Source: an uncultured Clostridiaceae bacterium
GTDB lineage: Bacteria > Bacillota > Clostridia > TANB77 > CAG-508
Direction: 5' to 3'
NCBI GenBank assembly: GCA_949902805.1
Contig: CATLDI010000009.1
Coordinates: 1-41,793 of the forward strand
DNA: 41,793 bases
Of the stretch, positions 33,421 through 40,695 are shown piece after piece (within the stretch, counting starts at the first letter, position 1; every line of letters begins with the position of its first letter). The position numbers and the translations under genes were made by a program. The notes under the pieces were generated by a model that was not told the DNA's origin, made no database searches, and worked only from the letters and a program-made list of their open reading frames with translations.

Positions 33421-33539
33421 AAAGTCAAAAAAATAAAGTATATAACAAATTAAATTATTACACACTTTACCTTTTAAGTTTTACCTCTAAACATTCTTAT
33501 TTTTTTCGTTTACAAACCGTTGACATTTTTAACACAAAA

Positions 33540-33779
33540 TTATACTACTCCGCACACCATGTCAACTTCTATCGTTACCTTAATTTTATTATTTTCAACT
33601 CTTTTAATCTTATTTTTGCCTTTTCTCTCAAAACTAATAAAATCCTCAAAAGCAGTAAATTCAACTATTGTATCAAATCTTTTAGATATAGCACCGAGCA
33701 ACATTCCACGTGTGTGGTGTGGGTCTGAGTGTAAGGTAGTCTTAATATGGAGTAAGTGTTGTTGTAAGGTTACTAATTT
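33540..33779 (-). pseudogene. Unstarted frame resembling a recombinase C-terminal tail
   Basis: From 33779 to the TAA at 33540 the minus strand is open: LVTLQQHLLHIKTTLHSD, then GMLLGAISKRFDTIVEFTAF, EDFISFERKGKNKIKRV and KVTIEVDM. The second half resembles the end of recombinase 2 (VLLDFIDQQNFIAYDRDKEG ... KKVRVRVECDM). It overlaps the recombinase 2 stop in the -1 frame and crosses the candidate att core. No start codon is present upstream. It may be the severed tail of another recombinase or the interrupted target gene. Confidence 0.45.
33702..33719. other. Candidate attachment-site core 2
   Basis: CATTCCACGTGTGTGGTG, similar to 27437-27454, about 55 bases beyond the recombinase 2 stop codon. 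Probable junction between the two mobile units; inferred from position and similarity. Confidence 0.4.
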
Positions 33780-35584
33780 TCATTACTCATATCACATTCT
33801 ACCCTAACTCTAACCTTTTTTATTACTTTCTTTTTAAAGTTTCCCTCTTTATCTCTATCGTATGCTATAAAATTTTGTTGGTCTATAAAATCTAATAACA
33901 CTATATTTCTATAATCTTGTGTTAATTTGTTTCGTTCCACTATATGCTCTTTTGAAACATCTTTTTCTTTCTTAAACATATTTGAATGAGTTTTTACAAT
34001 AAATCTTAACATATATGGGTCTGCTCTGCCACTTTCATTATACCCTCCAACAATAATATAGTCAACAAGTGTGTCAAAGACATCTATATCAAATTCTTCC
34101 ATAATAGCGTTAGTGTCAAAAACTTTTTTTAATTTCTTTATGCCTCTTTCTATGCTGTCGTCATCTTCCATATTTGCTTGAATTTCCATTATTTTAGTGT
34201 CTACTTCTTTTATTTTTAATAAACACTCATCTTTCTTTTCTGTATAAATATCTTTTGTAATTGTACCATCTAGCATATAGTCTAATAACTTATTGCATTT
34301 ATTTTTTAATTCTTCTTTTTGTGTTTCTAGTTTCTTTATATTATCTTTTGGAGAATTGCTTTTCATTAGACTTGATATATTATTTAGGAAATTGTCTACT
34401 AATAATTTGTTATCATTACATAGTAGTTTATATGCGTCTACAAATGACTTTTCTAATACATCTGCTCTCATTATTTTACATTTATTACAAAACTCTTTTC
34501 CTAGTTTACTTGCTGTTTGACATAGCCAAGCAGGTTTTGGATTTGCTGTTGTATATAGACTTCTTCTTGTAAAGGTACTTCCACAAAATCCACATCTAAT
34601 TCTATTACTCATTGGGTATTTTCTTCCTACATTTCCAACTTTCCTACTTGCTGACCTGCCTCCGTTTCTTTCTTTCATTATTTGTTGTACTTTTTCAAAT
34701 GTTTCTTCGTCTATTATTGCCTCGTGATGATTAGAAATATAATACTTATCTTCCTCTCCCATATTAGATAATCTTTTATGACTAATTGGGTCTATTGTAA
34801 ATGTTTTTCCTTGTAGTACATCTCCTTTGTATTTTTCATTTTTTAGTATTTTTCTTACTGTTGTTTCGCACCATACAGCTTTTCCCTTTGGTGTTTTTAT
34901 TCCCAGTTTAGTTAATTGTCTTGATATACTTTCTGCTCCAAATCCCTCTAAATATTTTTCATAAATTAGTCTAACAATTTCTGCCTCTTGTTCATTTATA
35001 GTTAAAGTGTTATCTTCTGGATTATAAGTATAACCTAAACAACCACCAAAGCCAATTAGTTCTCCTCGTTCCTTTTTCATTTTTAGTCCTAATTTTACGT
35101 GTGTAGATGTATTTTCGCTTTCTTGTTGTGCTACTGAACTTAATATTGTTAATAGTAATTCTCCTGACATTTCTAATGTATTTATTCCTTCTTCTTCAAA
35201 AAATACAGCTACATTATGCTCTTTTAACATTCTTACATATTTTAGTGTGTCTACTGTATTTCTTGCAAATCTTGATATTGACTTTGTCATTATCATATCA
35301 AATTTATCATCTAAAGCGTCCTGTATCATTTTCATAAAGTCATTTCTTTTATAGTCTAATGTACCAGAAATTGCCTCATCTGCATAAATTTCTATATACC
35401 TCCATTCTGGATTAGAGGTTATTTTTTCTTTGTAATATGCTTTTTGCGATTCATAACTGTTTTTTTGGTCTTCATCATCTGTACTTACTCTACAATATGC
35501 TGTTACTCTTAATCCTGTTGTAACCTTTAAACCAGTTGTACGATTTATTCGTCCATCGACTTTTTTTATTAAAGTTACATTCAT
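33773..35584 (-). CDS. Large serine recombinase 2 (integrase of the second mobile unit)
   Basis: Protein of 603 aa, clearly related to recombinase 1. AYCRVSTDDEDQ with Ser34, SRFARNTVDTLKYVRMLKE, TPKGKAVWCETTVRKILKN, zinc-ribbon pairs CGFCGS and CNKCKI, then a coiled coil near 430-500. Its C-terminus is longer (about 70 residues beyond the last shared block, LLDFIDQQNFIAYDRDKEG). It should integrate or excise the unit to its right. The start is ATG 35584 with AAAAGGAAG. It is preceded by a small ORF and a long structured leader. Confidence 0.93.
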   Translation of the reverse strand: MNVTLIKKVDGRINRTTGLKVTTGLRVTAYCRVSTDDEDQKNSYESQKAYYKEKITSNPEWRYIEIYADEAISGTLDYKRNDFMKMIQDALDDKFDMIMTKSISRFARNTVDTLKYVRMLKEHNVAVFFEEEGINTLEMSGELLLTILSSVAQQESENTSTHVKLGLKMKKERGELIGFGGCLGYTYNPEDNTLTINEQEAEIVRLIYEKYLEGFGAESISRQLTKLGIKTPKGKAVWCETTVRKILKNEKYKGDVLQGKTFTIDPISHKRLSNMGEEDKYYISNHHEAIIDEETFEKVQQIMKERNGGRSASRKVGNVGRKYPMSNRIRCGFCGSTFTRRSLYTTANPKPAWLCQTASKLGKEFCNKCKIMRADVLEKSFVDAYKLLCNDNKLLVDNFLNNISSLMKSNSPKDNIKKLETQKEELKNKCNKLLDYMLDGTITKDIYTEKKDECLLKIKEVDTKIMEIQANMEDDDSIERGIKKLKKVFDTNAIMEEFDIDVFDTLVDYIIVGGYNESGRADPYMLRFIVKTHSNMFKKEKDVSKEHIVERNKLTQDYRNIVLLDFIDQQNFIAYDRDKEGNFKKKVIKKVRVRVECDMSNEN

Positions 35585-35642
35585 TCATACTTCCTTTTCC
35601 AATTTTTAACCACTAACACATTATATTTTTATCTTCTTATTT

Positions 35643-35807
35643 TCAAATGTGTGAATTTTTATTTATTTTAGCTTTTGTTGATTTATATACTATTTCATCT
35701 ATTTTATTATTATTTTTTAAATGATTTAATGCTCTTAATTGTAGTGTATATTGGAGTAATTTTTTATCTACTTTTTCACTGTTATTTGTTAAAACTTTCT
35801 CAATCAA
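35643..35807 (-). CDS. Small SHOCT-like ORF upstream of recombinase 2
   Basis: About 54 aa if begun at the TTG at 35807, which has AAAGGAG 9 bases upstream. ATGs at 35852 and 35816 are open in frame but badly placed. The protein is helical and charged (KLLQYTLQLRALNHLKNNNK, then IVYKSTKAKINKN) and its C-terminus resembles the small ORF before recombinase 1. It is likely co-transcribed with recombinase 2. The function is unknown. Confidence 0.55.
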   Translation of the reverse strand: MIEKVLTNNSEKVDKKLLQYTLQLRALNHLKNNNKIDEIVYKSTKAKINKNSHI

Positions 35808-35840
35808 TGTTACCATCTCCTTTAAGTGATTGATAAAAAC

Positions 35841-35891
35841 ACTACCATTCAATTTTCTTTGGTAGTTATTGGTATATTTTCTCTTTATACC
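35841..35891 (-). promoter_or_regulatory. Two leader hairpins before the small ORF
   Basis: GGTATA/TATACC (35871-35891) and ACTACC/GGTAGT (35841-35866) are perfect 6-bp stems between the structured RNA and the small ORF start. They may take part in translational control. Confidence 0.45.
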
Positions 35892-35902
35892 TTTTCCAAT
35901 AA

Positions 35903-36118
35903 TTCATTAGACAGATGTTTTGCTTACATCTCATAGGATTTTCACCTACCTGTTTACAGGCTTGTACTCATTGCGTGGGACGCTTTTAACGCTCGTTCTA
36001 TGACTATACAAAAGTTTCTTTCCTCTTACACTTATCTTCGCCTTATTAGTTGCAAGCTAATATTTAAGTAATAGATTTTATTACTAGCTCAAGTAATCAA
36101 AGGACTGTATCTAATGAA
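35903..36118 (-). ncRNA. Candidate large structured RNA in the leader of recombinase 2
   Basis: On the minus strand TTCATTAGATACAG (36118-36105) pairs with CTGTCTAATGAA (35914-35903), closing a domain of about 215 nt. Inside are AGTAATA-AAATC-TATTACT, TATTAG-CTTGCAA-CTAATA, CCTGT-AA-ACAGG, AGGTGAAAATCCT and AGATGT-AAGCAAA-ACATCT, all perfect or near-perfect local hairpins. Unpaired stretches such as AAGGCGAAGATAAGTG look conserved-like. It is preceded by GAACATTGAAAATTGAATA. No ORF fits. It could be a riboregulator, a mobile-element RNA or part of an origin. I cannot name an Rfam family. Confidence 0.6.
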
Positions 36119-36152
36119 TTGCTATTCAATTTTCAATGTTCTTTAATTTTTC

Positions 36153-36400
36153 GAGATTTTCCCTCTCATATATAACAGCGTTTGAAAAGTTAAAAAGGTT
36201 ATGTTTTTTTCAAAAAAATTTTATTTTTTGTATATGTGATTTTAAATCTCCTACTTATAACAGCGATTGAAAAATCAAAAACTTGACCTTTTTTTGAAAA
36301 AATTTTATTTTTTTTTGAAGTTTTTATATATGAGATTTTCTCTCTTATCTATAACAGCGATTGAGAAATGAAAAATGGGACATTTTTAAAAAAATTTTTA
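36153..36400. repeat. Three diverged direct repeats with TATAACAGCG-NTTGA core
   Basis: Copies begin at 36153, about 36245 and 36332 (core AACAGCG at 36174, 36259 and 36353; spacing 85 and 94). Each has a GAGATTTT-like left end, TATAACAGCG, TTGA(A/G)AA and a long A/T-run right end. They lie upstream of the structured RNA. Such iterated sites suggest an origin (oriT or oriV) or a multi-site promoter; I cannot decide. Confidence 0.65.
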
Positions 36401-36431
36401 ATGAAAATTTAGATTTAAAATATAATTAGAC

Positions 36432-36473
36432 ACAAAAAAGAGATACTAACTTGTTTTTAATATCTCTTTTTGT
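36432..36473. terminator. Bidirectional terminator
   Basis: Arms ACAAAAAAGAGATA (36432-36445) and TATCTCTTTTTGT (36461-36473), 15-base loop. Terminates the small-protein operon to its right on the minus strand. Confidence 0.7.
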
Positions 36474-36530
36474 TATATTTCATTTTTTATATAATATTTA
36501 TGATAATCCTCTCTATAACTTGTAATTTAG

Positions 36531-36674
36531 TTATTTAACAATAAATCTATAAATTGCGTACGCAACCCATATAAGCCAAGAATATGCCCAAGACTTAAAT
36601 ATAATACTTACTGTTAAATACACGATAGCAACTATTATTGCTATTATCCAGTTCATCATTTTTTTCTTATCCAT
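36531..36674 (-). CDS. Small membrane protein, 47 aa, two helices
   Basis: Starts MDKKKMMNWIIAIIVAIVYL and continues through SIIFKSWAYSWLIWVAYAIY to RFIVK. Two hydrophobic stretches with a basic start suggest a two-helix membrane hairpin. The ATG at 36674 has AAAGGAGG. It lies 30 bases behind the alpha/beta hydrolase gene and shares its intergenic motif, so it is in that operon. No family recognised. Confidence 0.65.
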   Translation of the reverse strand: MDKKKMMNWIIAIIVAIVYLTVSIIFKSWAYSWLIWVAYAIYRFIVK

Positions 36675-36704
36675 TATTATTTTTCCTCCTTTATATATTG
36701 TAAT

Positions 36705-37562
36705 TTATCTTTCATCTAAAAACTTGGTATTTGTTCTATTTCTTTCTTCTAATTGTCTTTGTTCATTTTCAGATTTTGTTTTAGTATTATCAAATGATTT
36801 GCTTTTCAAGTTTCTATTTCTATTAGCAATAAGCTCGTTAATTGCCATAACATATTGTTGTGGATTATTTATGCTAAAATCTCCATGATAATAATTAGGT
36901 AACACTTTAATTCTGCTTCCATTTATCTTTTTATGAATTATACTCGCTGATTTTTTCATTATTGCTCTTTCTTTATCTCCTACAACTACTAAAACTTTCG
37001 ATTTTGTACTTGATAAAGAATCTTTAATTTCATATTTTGAGTTTGCTTCCATAAAAGCAATCATATCTTCCTTACTAATTTTACAAGTATCTCTATAATA
37101 TTCACTAAATAAATCTTCTCTTATTTTTAAAGACTTAAATTGCATTTGTGAAAACCATTTCTTTGATATTAGCCCATAACTCATAGAAAAAGCTGGTCTA
37201 ATCATTTTATATGTTGCTTTCATAGGAATTGCTAATGCACTCTCAATAATAGCACAATCACAAATATCATTTTTCCTTGATAAAATTTCTAAAAGAATCT
37301 GTCCTCCTAATGATAATCCTCCCATTAAGCGAATATGACCATTATAATTATTAGTTATATAATCTATAATTTCTTGTGCATTATCTTCTATGCTTGTAAA
37401 ACTTCTATCACTATCTGAATGTCCATCTAATATTGGAATAACAATATGATAACTTTCTTGTAATTTTTCTGCTTCTTCTCTATAATTCCACCAAGAAAGA
37501 CCACCACCATGTAATAACATTATTGTATCTTTATTATTATCTCCATATTCTTTAAAGTTCAT
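36705..37562 (-). CDS. Alpha/beta-hydrolase
   Basis: Protein of 285 aa. Oxyanion region LLHGGGLSWWNY (16-27), nucleophile elbow GGLSLGGQ (Ser near 83), acid region VVVGDKERAIMKK and catalytic His in YYHGDFSINNP. This is the usual serine-hydrolase set for esterase/lipase/peptidase-like enzymes; the substrate is unknown. A polar C-terminal tail (SKSFDNTKTKSENEQRQLEE) is unusual. The ATG at 37562 has GGGGG. It is within a run of small cargo genes in the second mobile unit. Confidence 0.85.
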   Translation of the reverse strand: MNFKEYGDNNKDTIMLLHGGGLSWWNYREEAEKLQESYHIVIPILDGHSDSDRSFTSIEDNAQEIIDYITNNYNGHIRLMGGLSLGGQILLEILSRKNDICDCAIIESALAIPMKATYKMIRPAFSMSYGLISKKWFSQMQFKSLKIREDLFSEYYRDTCKISKEDMIAFMEANSKYEIKDSLSSTKSKVLVVVGDKERAIMKKSASIIHKKINGSRIKVLPNYYHGDFSINNPQQYVMAINELIANRNRNLKSKSFDNTKTKSENEQRQLEERNRTNTKFLDER

Positions 37563-37597
37563 TTATTATTCCCCCATTCCTAGTGATATATTGTAAT

Positions 37598-37765
37598 TTA
37601 ATCTTCGATTTTCATAATAATATCGTATGCAACAAAACATTCTTCTTTTGATAGTTTTGTTTCATTAACAAGATATTCTATTGCTTCATCTTTAGTAGAA
37701 AAATCTTTTAATATATTCTTTACTTCTTTAAATTTCTCAATAACTTTTTTAATTTCATTATTCAT
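37598..37765 (-). CDS. Hypothetical helical protein, 55 aa
   Basis: Predicted protein starts MNNEIKKVIEKFKEVKNILK and continues STKDEAIEYLVNETKLSKEE to FVAYDIIMKIED. It looks like a small bundle of amphipathic helices. GAGATGAG upstream of ATG 37765 is a moderate ribosome site. It is flanked on both sides by genes of the same unit and by the recurring ATTACAAT intergenic motif. No family recognised. Confidence 0.6.
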   Translation of the reverse strand: MNNEIKKVIEKFKEVKNILKDFSTKDEAIEYLVNETKLSKEECFVAYDIIMKIED

Positions 37766-37806
37766 ATTCTCATCTCACTTTCACATTGTAATTTTATAGT
37801 TACCTA

Positions 37807-38187
37807 TTATTTTTTCATTATTGTATTCAAACTATTTATAAACTCTTTTCTTCTCACAATGGTTGCAATTATAACAAACAAAGAATATATCAAGTTTCCT
37901 ATAAATGGTTGTGCATTAAATTCTGTTGTCAAAGAAGCACTAATGCAAAAGAATATAATAGCCAATGCTAATACTATCCAGTTTGAATTTTTTATCCTAT
38001 TTATATACAAATAGCCTAATGATATATATATAATACCTACTAATAATTTTACAATATAATCTGGAATATTGGGTAAACCAAATATCATATTAAGTCCACT
38101 ACCATTAAATATTAATGACAACAATACAATAATTCCTCCAAATATATAAAATCCTCCTATAAATGTTATGACTTTTGATTCTTTCAT
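37807..38187 (-). CDS. Hypothetical four-helix membrane protein
   Basis: About 126 aa from ATG 38187, which has GGAG 8 bases upstream; the frame is open further to a TTG at 38211. Hydrophobic segments: VITFIGGFYIFGGIIVLLSL, YIVKLLVGIIYISLGYLYI, WIVLALAIIFFCISASL and NLIYSLFVIIATIV. A basic end (RRKEFINS) follows. No family identified; it could be a small integral membrane cargo protein. Confidence 0.65.
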   Translation of the reverse strand: MKESKVITFIGGFYIFGGIIVLLSLIFNGSGLNMIFGLPNIPDYIVKLLVGIIYISLGYLYINRIKNSNWIVLALAIIFFCISASLTTEFNAQPFIGNLIYSLFVIIATIVRRKEFINSLNTIMKK

Positions 38188-38269
38188 ATTTTCTTTCTCC
38201 AATCTAAACAAAAAATTACTATCTGTTGGGATAATTATATCAGTTTTTCATTATAAAAACAATACATAT

Positions 38270-38297
38270 AAAAAACAAGAGATATTTCTACCTCTTA
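38270..38297 (-). terminator. Weak terminator upstream of the membrane-protein operon
   Basis: AAGAG-N10-CTCTT followed on the minus strand by GTTTTTT. The short stem gives low certainty. Confidence 0.4.
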
Positions 38298-38765
38298 TAA
38301 CCAATTGCCCTTTTTTAATCCCAATTTAAAAGTTTCTATTTTCTCTATTCTTTCTATCTCATCATCTAAATTGATATATTCAAGAACAGCTTTCAATTCT
38401 TCTTTTGTTAAATTTGCTGTTACTACTCTATCTTCAATAAATAGCCTAACATTAGCATATTTATTTTTTATTTCTCTCATTTTATCTTTTATTTGCTTGT
38501 AATCTTTTCTTTTTTGCCAAATATTATATCTATTATCTTCTAAAAATTGCATAATACTATCTATGTATAGGTAGAAAAAGCTATTTTATTGTATTTTCTT
38601 GTTTTCTTTATTTTTGAAAAATCTTGTTTTTGTTTCCTTTATTTCTTCTGGCTCTCCATACATTCTTATATAAAAGCATTCTAGTCCATCTCCTCTTGTT
38701 TCGTATATTTCATTCAAAATTTGATTTTCAAATATTTCATTTACTTTATATTCTCTTTTTTCCAT
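38295..38765 (-). pseudogene. Degenerate second copy of the helical protein at 38776-39390
   Basis: Two pieces. From ATG 38765 (GGGTGGAG upstream) to 38586: NQILNEIYETRGDGLECFYI, RMYGEPEEIKETK. From 38552 to 38295: QKRKDYKQIKDKMREIKNKY, LTKEELKAVLEYINL, LGLKKGNWL. They match respectively the first and last thirds of the adjacent 204-aa protein (NKILDDLYEIREGF; YDKIRHKIEEIKNKYPRVRE; LGLREGKAL). The middle third is missing and the second piece has no ribosome site. A tandem duplicate with an internal deletion is the likely origin. Confidence 0.6.
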
Positions 38766-38775
38766 TTTCTCCACC

Positions 38776-39390
38776 CTACAATGCCTTTCCTTCTCGCAAT
38801 CCTATTTTTAGCATTTCGTCTGCCTCATACATAGCCCTATCATTTTGTAATTCTGTTATATCTAAAATTGCTTTCATTTCTTTTTTAGTAAGTTGTTCTA
38901 TTTTGTCATCTTCAAAAAATTCTCTTACTCTAGGATACTTATTTTTTATTTCTTCAATTTTGTGTCTAATTTTATCGTATTCTTTATTCTTTTTTAAATT
39001 TCTGTATTTTTGTTCTTCAAAATAATCTGATATTTCATTTATATTTTGTAAGATAATACTATCATTTGATGTGTTTTCTATTATTTTTCCTTCTCTTATT
39101 TCTTTTTTTAATCTCATTCCATCTATAAATCCTAATTTATAATATGGTTTATGCCAAAAACACATTTCATCTAATGCATACCCTTCAAATTTATTTATTT
39201 TCTCAAATAATTCTTTCATAGTGTTTTCATCTTTAATAAATTTTTTCATAAAGTTTACTAACTCATCTTCAGCCTGTTCTGCTTTCTTTGTTTCTTCTAG
39301 TTCTCCGTATTTCTTTTTATAACTTGTAATAAATCCCTCCCTTATTTCATATAAATCGTCAAGTATTTTATTTTCATATAAATCTTCCAT
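38776..39390 (-). CDS. Hypothetical helical protein, 204 aa (possibly DUF6809-like)
   Basis: Acidic and basic helices throughout: NKILDDLYEIREGFITSYKK, ELVNFMKKFIKDENTMKELF, YKLGFIDGMRLKKEI and IRHKIEEIKNKYPRVREFFE. The first half resembles small phage/mobile-element proteins that end in FI.G.RLG. (DUF6809-like), but I am not sure. The ATG at 39390 has AAAAGGAGG. Its promoter region carries operator repeats shared with the divergent XRE regulator, which probably controls it. Confidence 0.6.
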   Translation of the reverse strand: MEDLYENKILDDLYEIREGFITSYKKKYGELEETKKAEQAEDELVNFMKKFIKDENTMKELFEKINKFEGYALDEMCFWHKPYYKLGFIDGMRLKKEIREGKIIENTSNDSIILQNINEISDYFEEQKYRNLKKNKEYDKIRHKIEEIKNKYPRVREFFEDDKIEQLTKKEMKAILDITELQNDRAMYEADEMLKIGLREGKAL

Positions 39391-39408
39391 AATTTCCTCC
39401 TTTTATAG

Positions 39409-39506
39409 TTTGGTACATTGAAGTAATATTATCATAACTATTTTTTCAATTCAACGATATAGTTTGGTAAATTGAAATATTTTTTATATTTTTTCAATTT
39501 ACCAAA
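39409..39506. promoter_or_regulatory. Operator array in the divergent promoter of the XRE gene
   Basis: TTTGGTACATTGAAGT (39409-39424), TTTGGTAAATTGAAAT (39463-39478) and its inverse TTTCAATTTACCAAA (39492-39506). The last two form an exact inverted repeat. The first two lie in a 21-bp direct repeat with two mismatches. Probably bound by the neighbouring XRE protein. Confidence 0.7.
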
Positions 39507-39577
39507 GTGGTGTCAACTCGTATTTTTATATAATTTTATTAATTTTTTAGTACAAACTATAAAGGGGTGTAAATTAT

Positions 39578-39826
39578 ATGAAATTATCAAATGCAATTAG
39601 AAAACGAATAAAATATTATTTAAAACAAAAAGATATGAAAATATGGGATTTATGCAAAGCTACTGGTATTCCTTGCTCTACTATATCTACTTTTATGAGT
39701 GGTAAAACAGAACTGCTAAAACTTGATACACTATTGCATATATGCGAGGGTTTTGAAATTACATTAGGCGAATTTTTTACTGACACAACATTTGATACTG
39801 CTGAACAAGAAAGTAATAAAGACTAA
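39578..39826 (+). CDS. XRE-family helix-turn-helix regulator
   Basis: Protein of 82 aa. HTH pattern IWDLCKATGIPCSTISTFMS near residues 22-41, then TLLHICEGFEITLGEFF, typical of Cro/CI-like repressors of mobile elements. The start ATG at 39578 has AAAGGGGTG upstream. It is the only plus-strand gene of the second unit, divergent from the helical-protein operon with shared operators, so autorepression and control of the divergent genes are likely. Confidence 0.9.
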   Translation: MKLSNAIRKRIKYYLKQKDMKIWDLCKATGIPCSTISTFMSGKTELLKLDTLLHICEGFEITLGEFFTDTTFDTAEQESNKD

Positions 39827-39846
39827 CTTATTTGTTAGCCTTTTTC
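39818..39846 (+). terminator. Terminator of the XRE gene
   Basis: GACTAAC-TTATTT-GTTAGCC followed by TTTTT just past the stop codon. Confidence 0.75.
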
Positions 39847-39869
39847 ATTTCATTGTTTCTGTTTTCTCT

Positions 39870-40694
39870 CTACCTTTCTAAATCTTTATTCTTCCATTTT
39901 TGTTTATATTGTTTTAACAATTTTTCTATAACATCTTCCATTTGTTTTGTACTATAACCCTTTGGAAAATAACTTTTTAATTTTTCTACTTTAAACCTTA
40001 TCTGTTCCTTTTGATTTGGTTTTTGTTCTATCATTATATTGAAAATTGCATCCATATCTAGTTTATTTTGTTTGCTTAACTCTTTCATTCTTATTGCTTG
40101 TGAATATGAGGGTGTGCAATCTTCGCTTTCTATTGTTTCTAATAAGTCCTTTTGTTCCTGTTCTTTTAAAGATGATATTTCTACTGCTGGGTTCATTGCC
40201 ATTTTATTTTCATCAACTAATTGTAATAGTGGTTTTATAAGTTCTGTTAATCTTACATATCTTTGTACTTGCCTACCACTTATTCCATCTGCAATTTTAT
40301 CTCTGGACTTGTGGACATTGTGTCCATAACTTTTTTTGCTTTGACTTTTCTCTGCCTCTAATTTCATTTTATAAGCAAAGGCTTTTTCACTTGGTAATAT
40401 ATCACTTCTTTGTAGGTTACTATCTACAAGAGTAATTATTGCCATATCTTTATCCATATCACGAACTAAAACAGGAATTTCGATTTTTCCTGCTTTTTCA
40501 CACGCATATTTTCTTCTATGCCCACTCACTATTTCATATCCTCCTTTTTCTCTATTCCTTACTATTAACGGCTCTATAACTCCGTATTCTTTTATACTTT
40601 CAATTAAATCTTTCATATCCTCATTATCTTTTACTTGGTATGGGTTATCTTTAAATTCGTGTAATTCCTTTATATTTACAATTTTTTCACTCAT
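39870..40694 (-). CDS. ParB/Spo0J-like partition or nuclease-domain protein
   Basis: Protein of 274 aa. The ParB N-terminal domain has NPYQVKDNEDMKDLIESIKE, then YEIVSGHRRKYACEKAG with the GHRR motif at 58-61, then DSNLQRSDILPSEKAFAYKM. A central HTH region (GISGRQVQRYVRLTELI) follows. ParB-like proteins of this group bind CTP and clamp on DNA, aiding partition or regulation of plasmids and conjugative elements. No ParA is visible. It lies one base behind the relaxase gene, so the two are co-transcribed. The ATG at 40694 follows a GGGAAGTGAG-type site. Confidence 0.9.
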   Translation of the reverse strand: MSEKIVNIKELHEFKDNPYQVKDNEDMKDLIESIKEYGVIEPLIVRNREKGGYEIVSGHRRKYACEKAGKIEIPVLVRDMDKDMAIITLVDSNLQRSDILPSEKAFAYKMKLEAEKSQSKKSYGHNVHKSRDKIADGISGRQVQRYVRLTELIKPLLQLVDENKMAMNPAVEISSLKEQEQKDLLETIESEDCTPSYSQAIRMKELSKQNKLDMDAIFNIMIEQKPNQKEQIRFKVEKLKSYFPKGYSTKQMEDVIEKLLKQYKQKWKNKDLER

Positions 40695-40695
40695 T

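Noticed and set aside
33773..33779. Programmed -1 frameshift joining recombinase 2 to the downstream tail frame
   Set aside because: The overlap lacks a proper X-XXY-YYZ slippery heptamer and no stimulatory structure is evident.
33520..33807. 95-codon plus-strand frame between the cargo operon and recombinase 2
   Set aside because: No ribosome binding site, and the minus strand in the same place encodes a recombinase-like tail; the plus frame is a shadow.
36153..36400. Possible CRISPR array from the three repeats
   Set aside because: Units are diverged, long and AT-rich, without uniform spacers; no cas genes.
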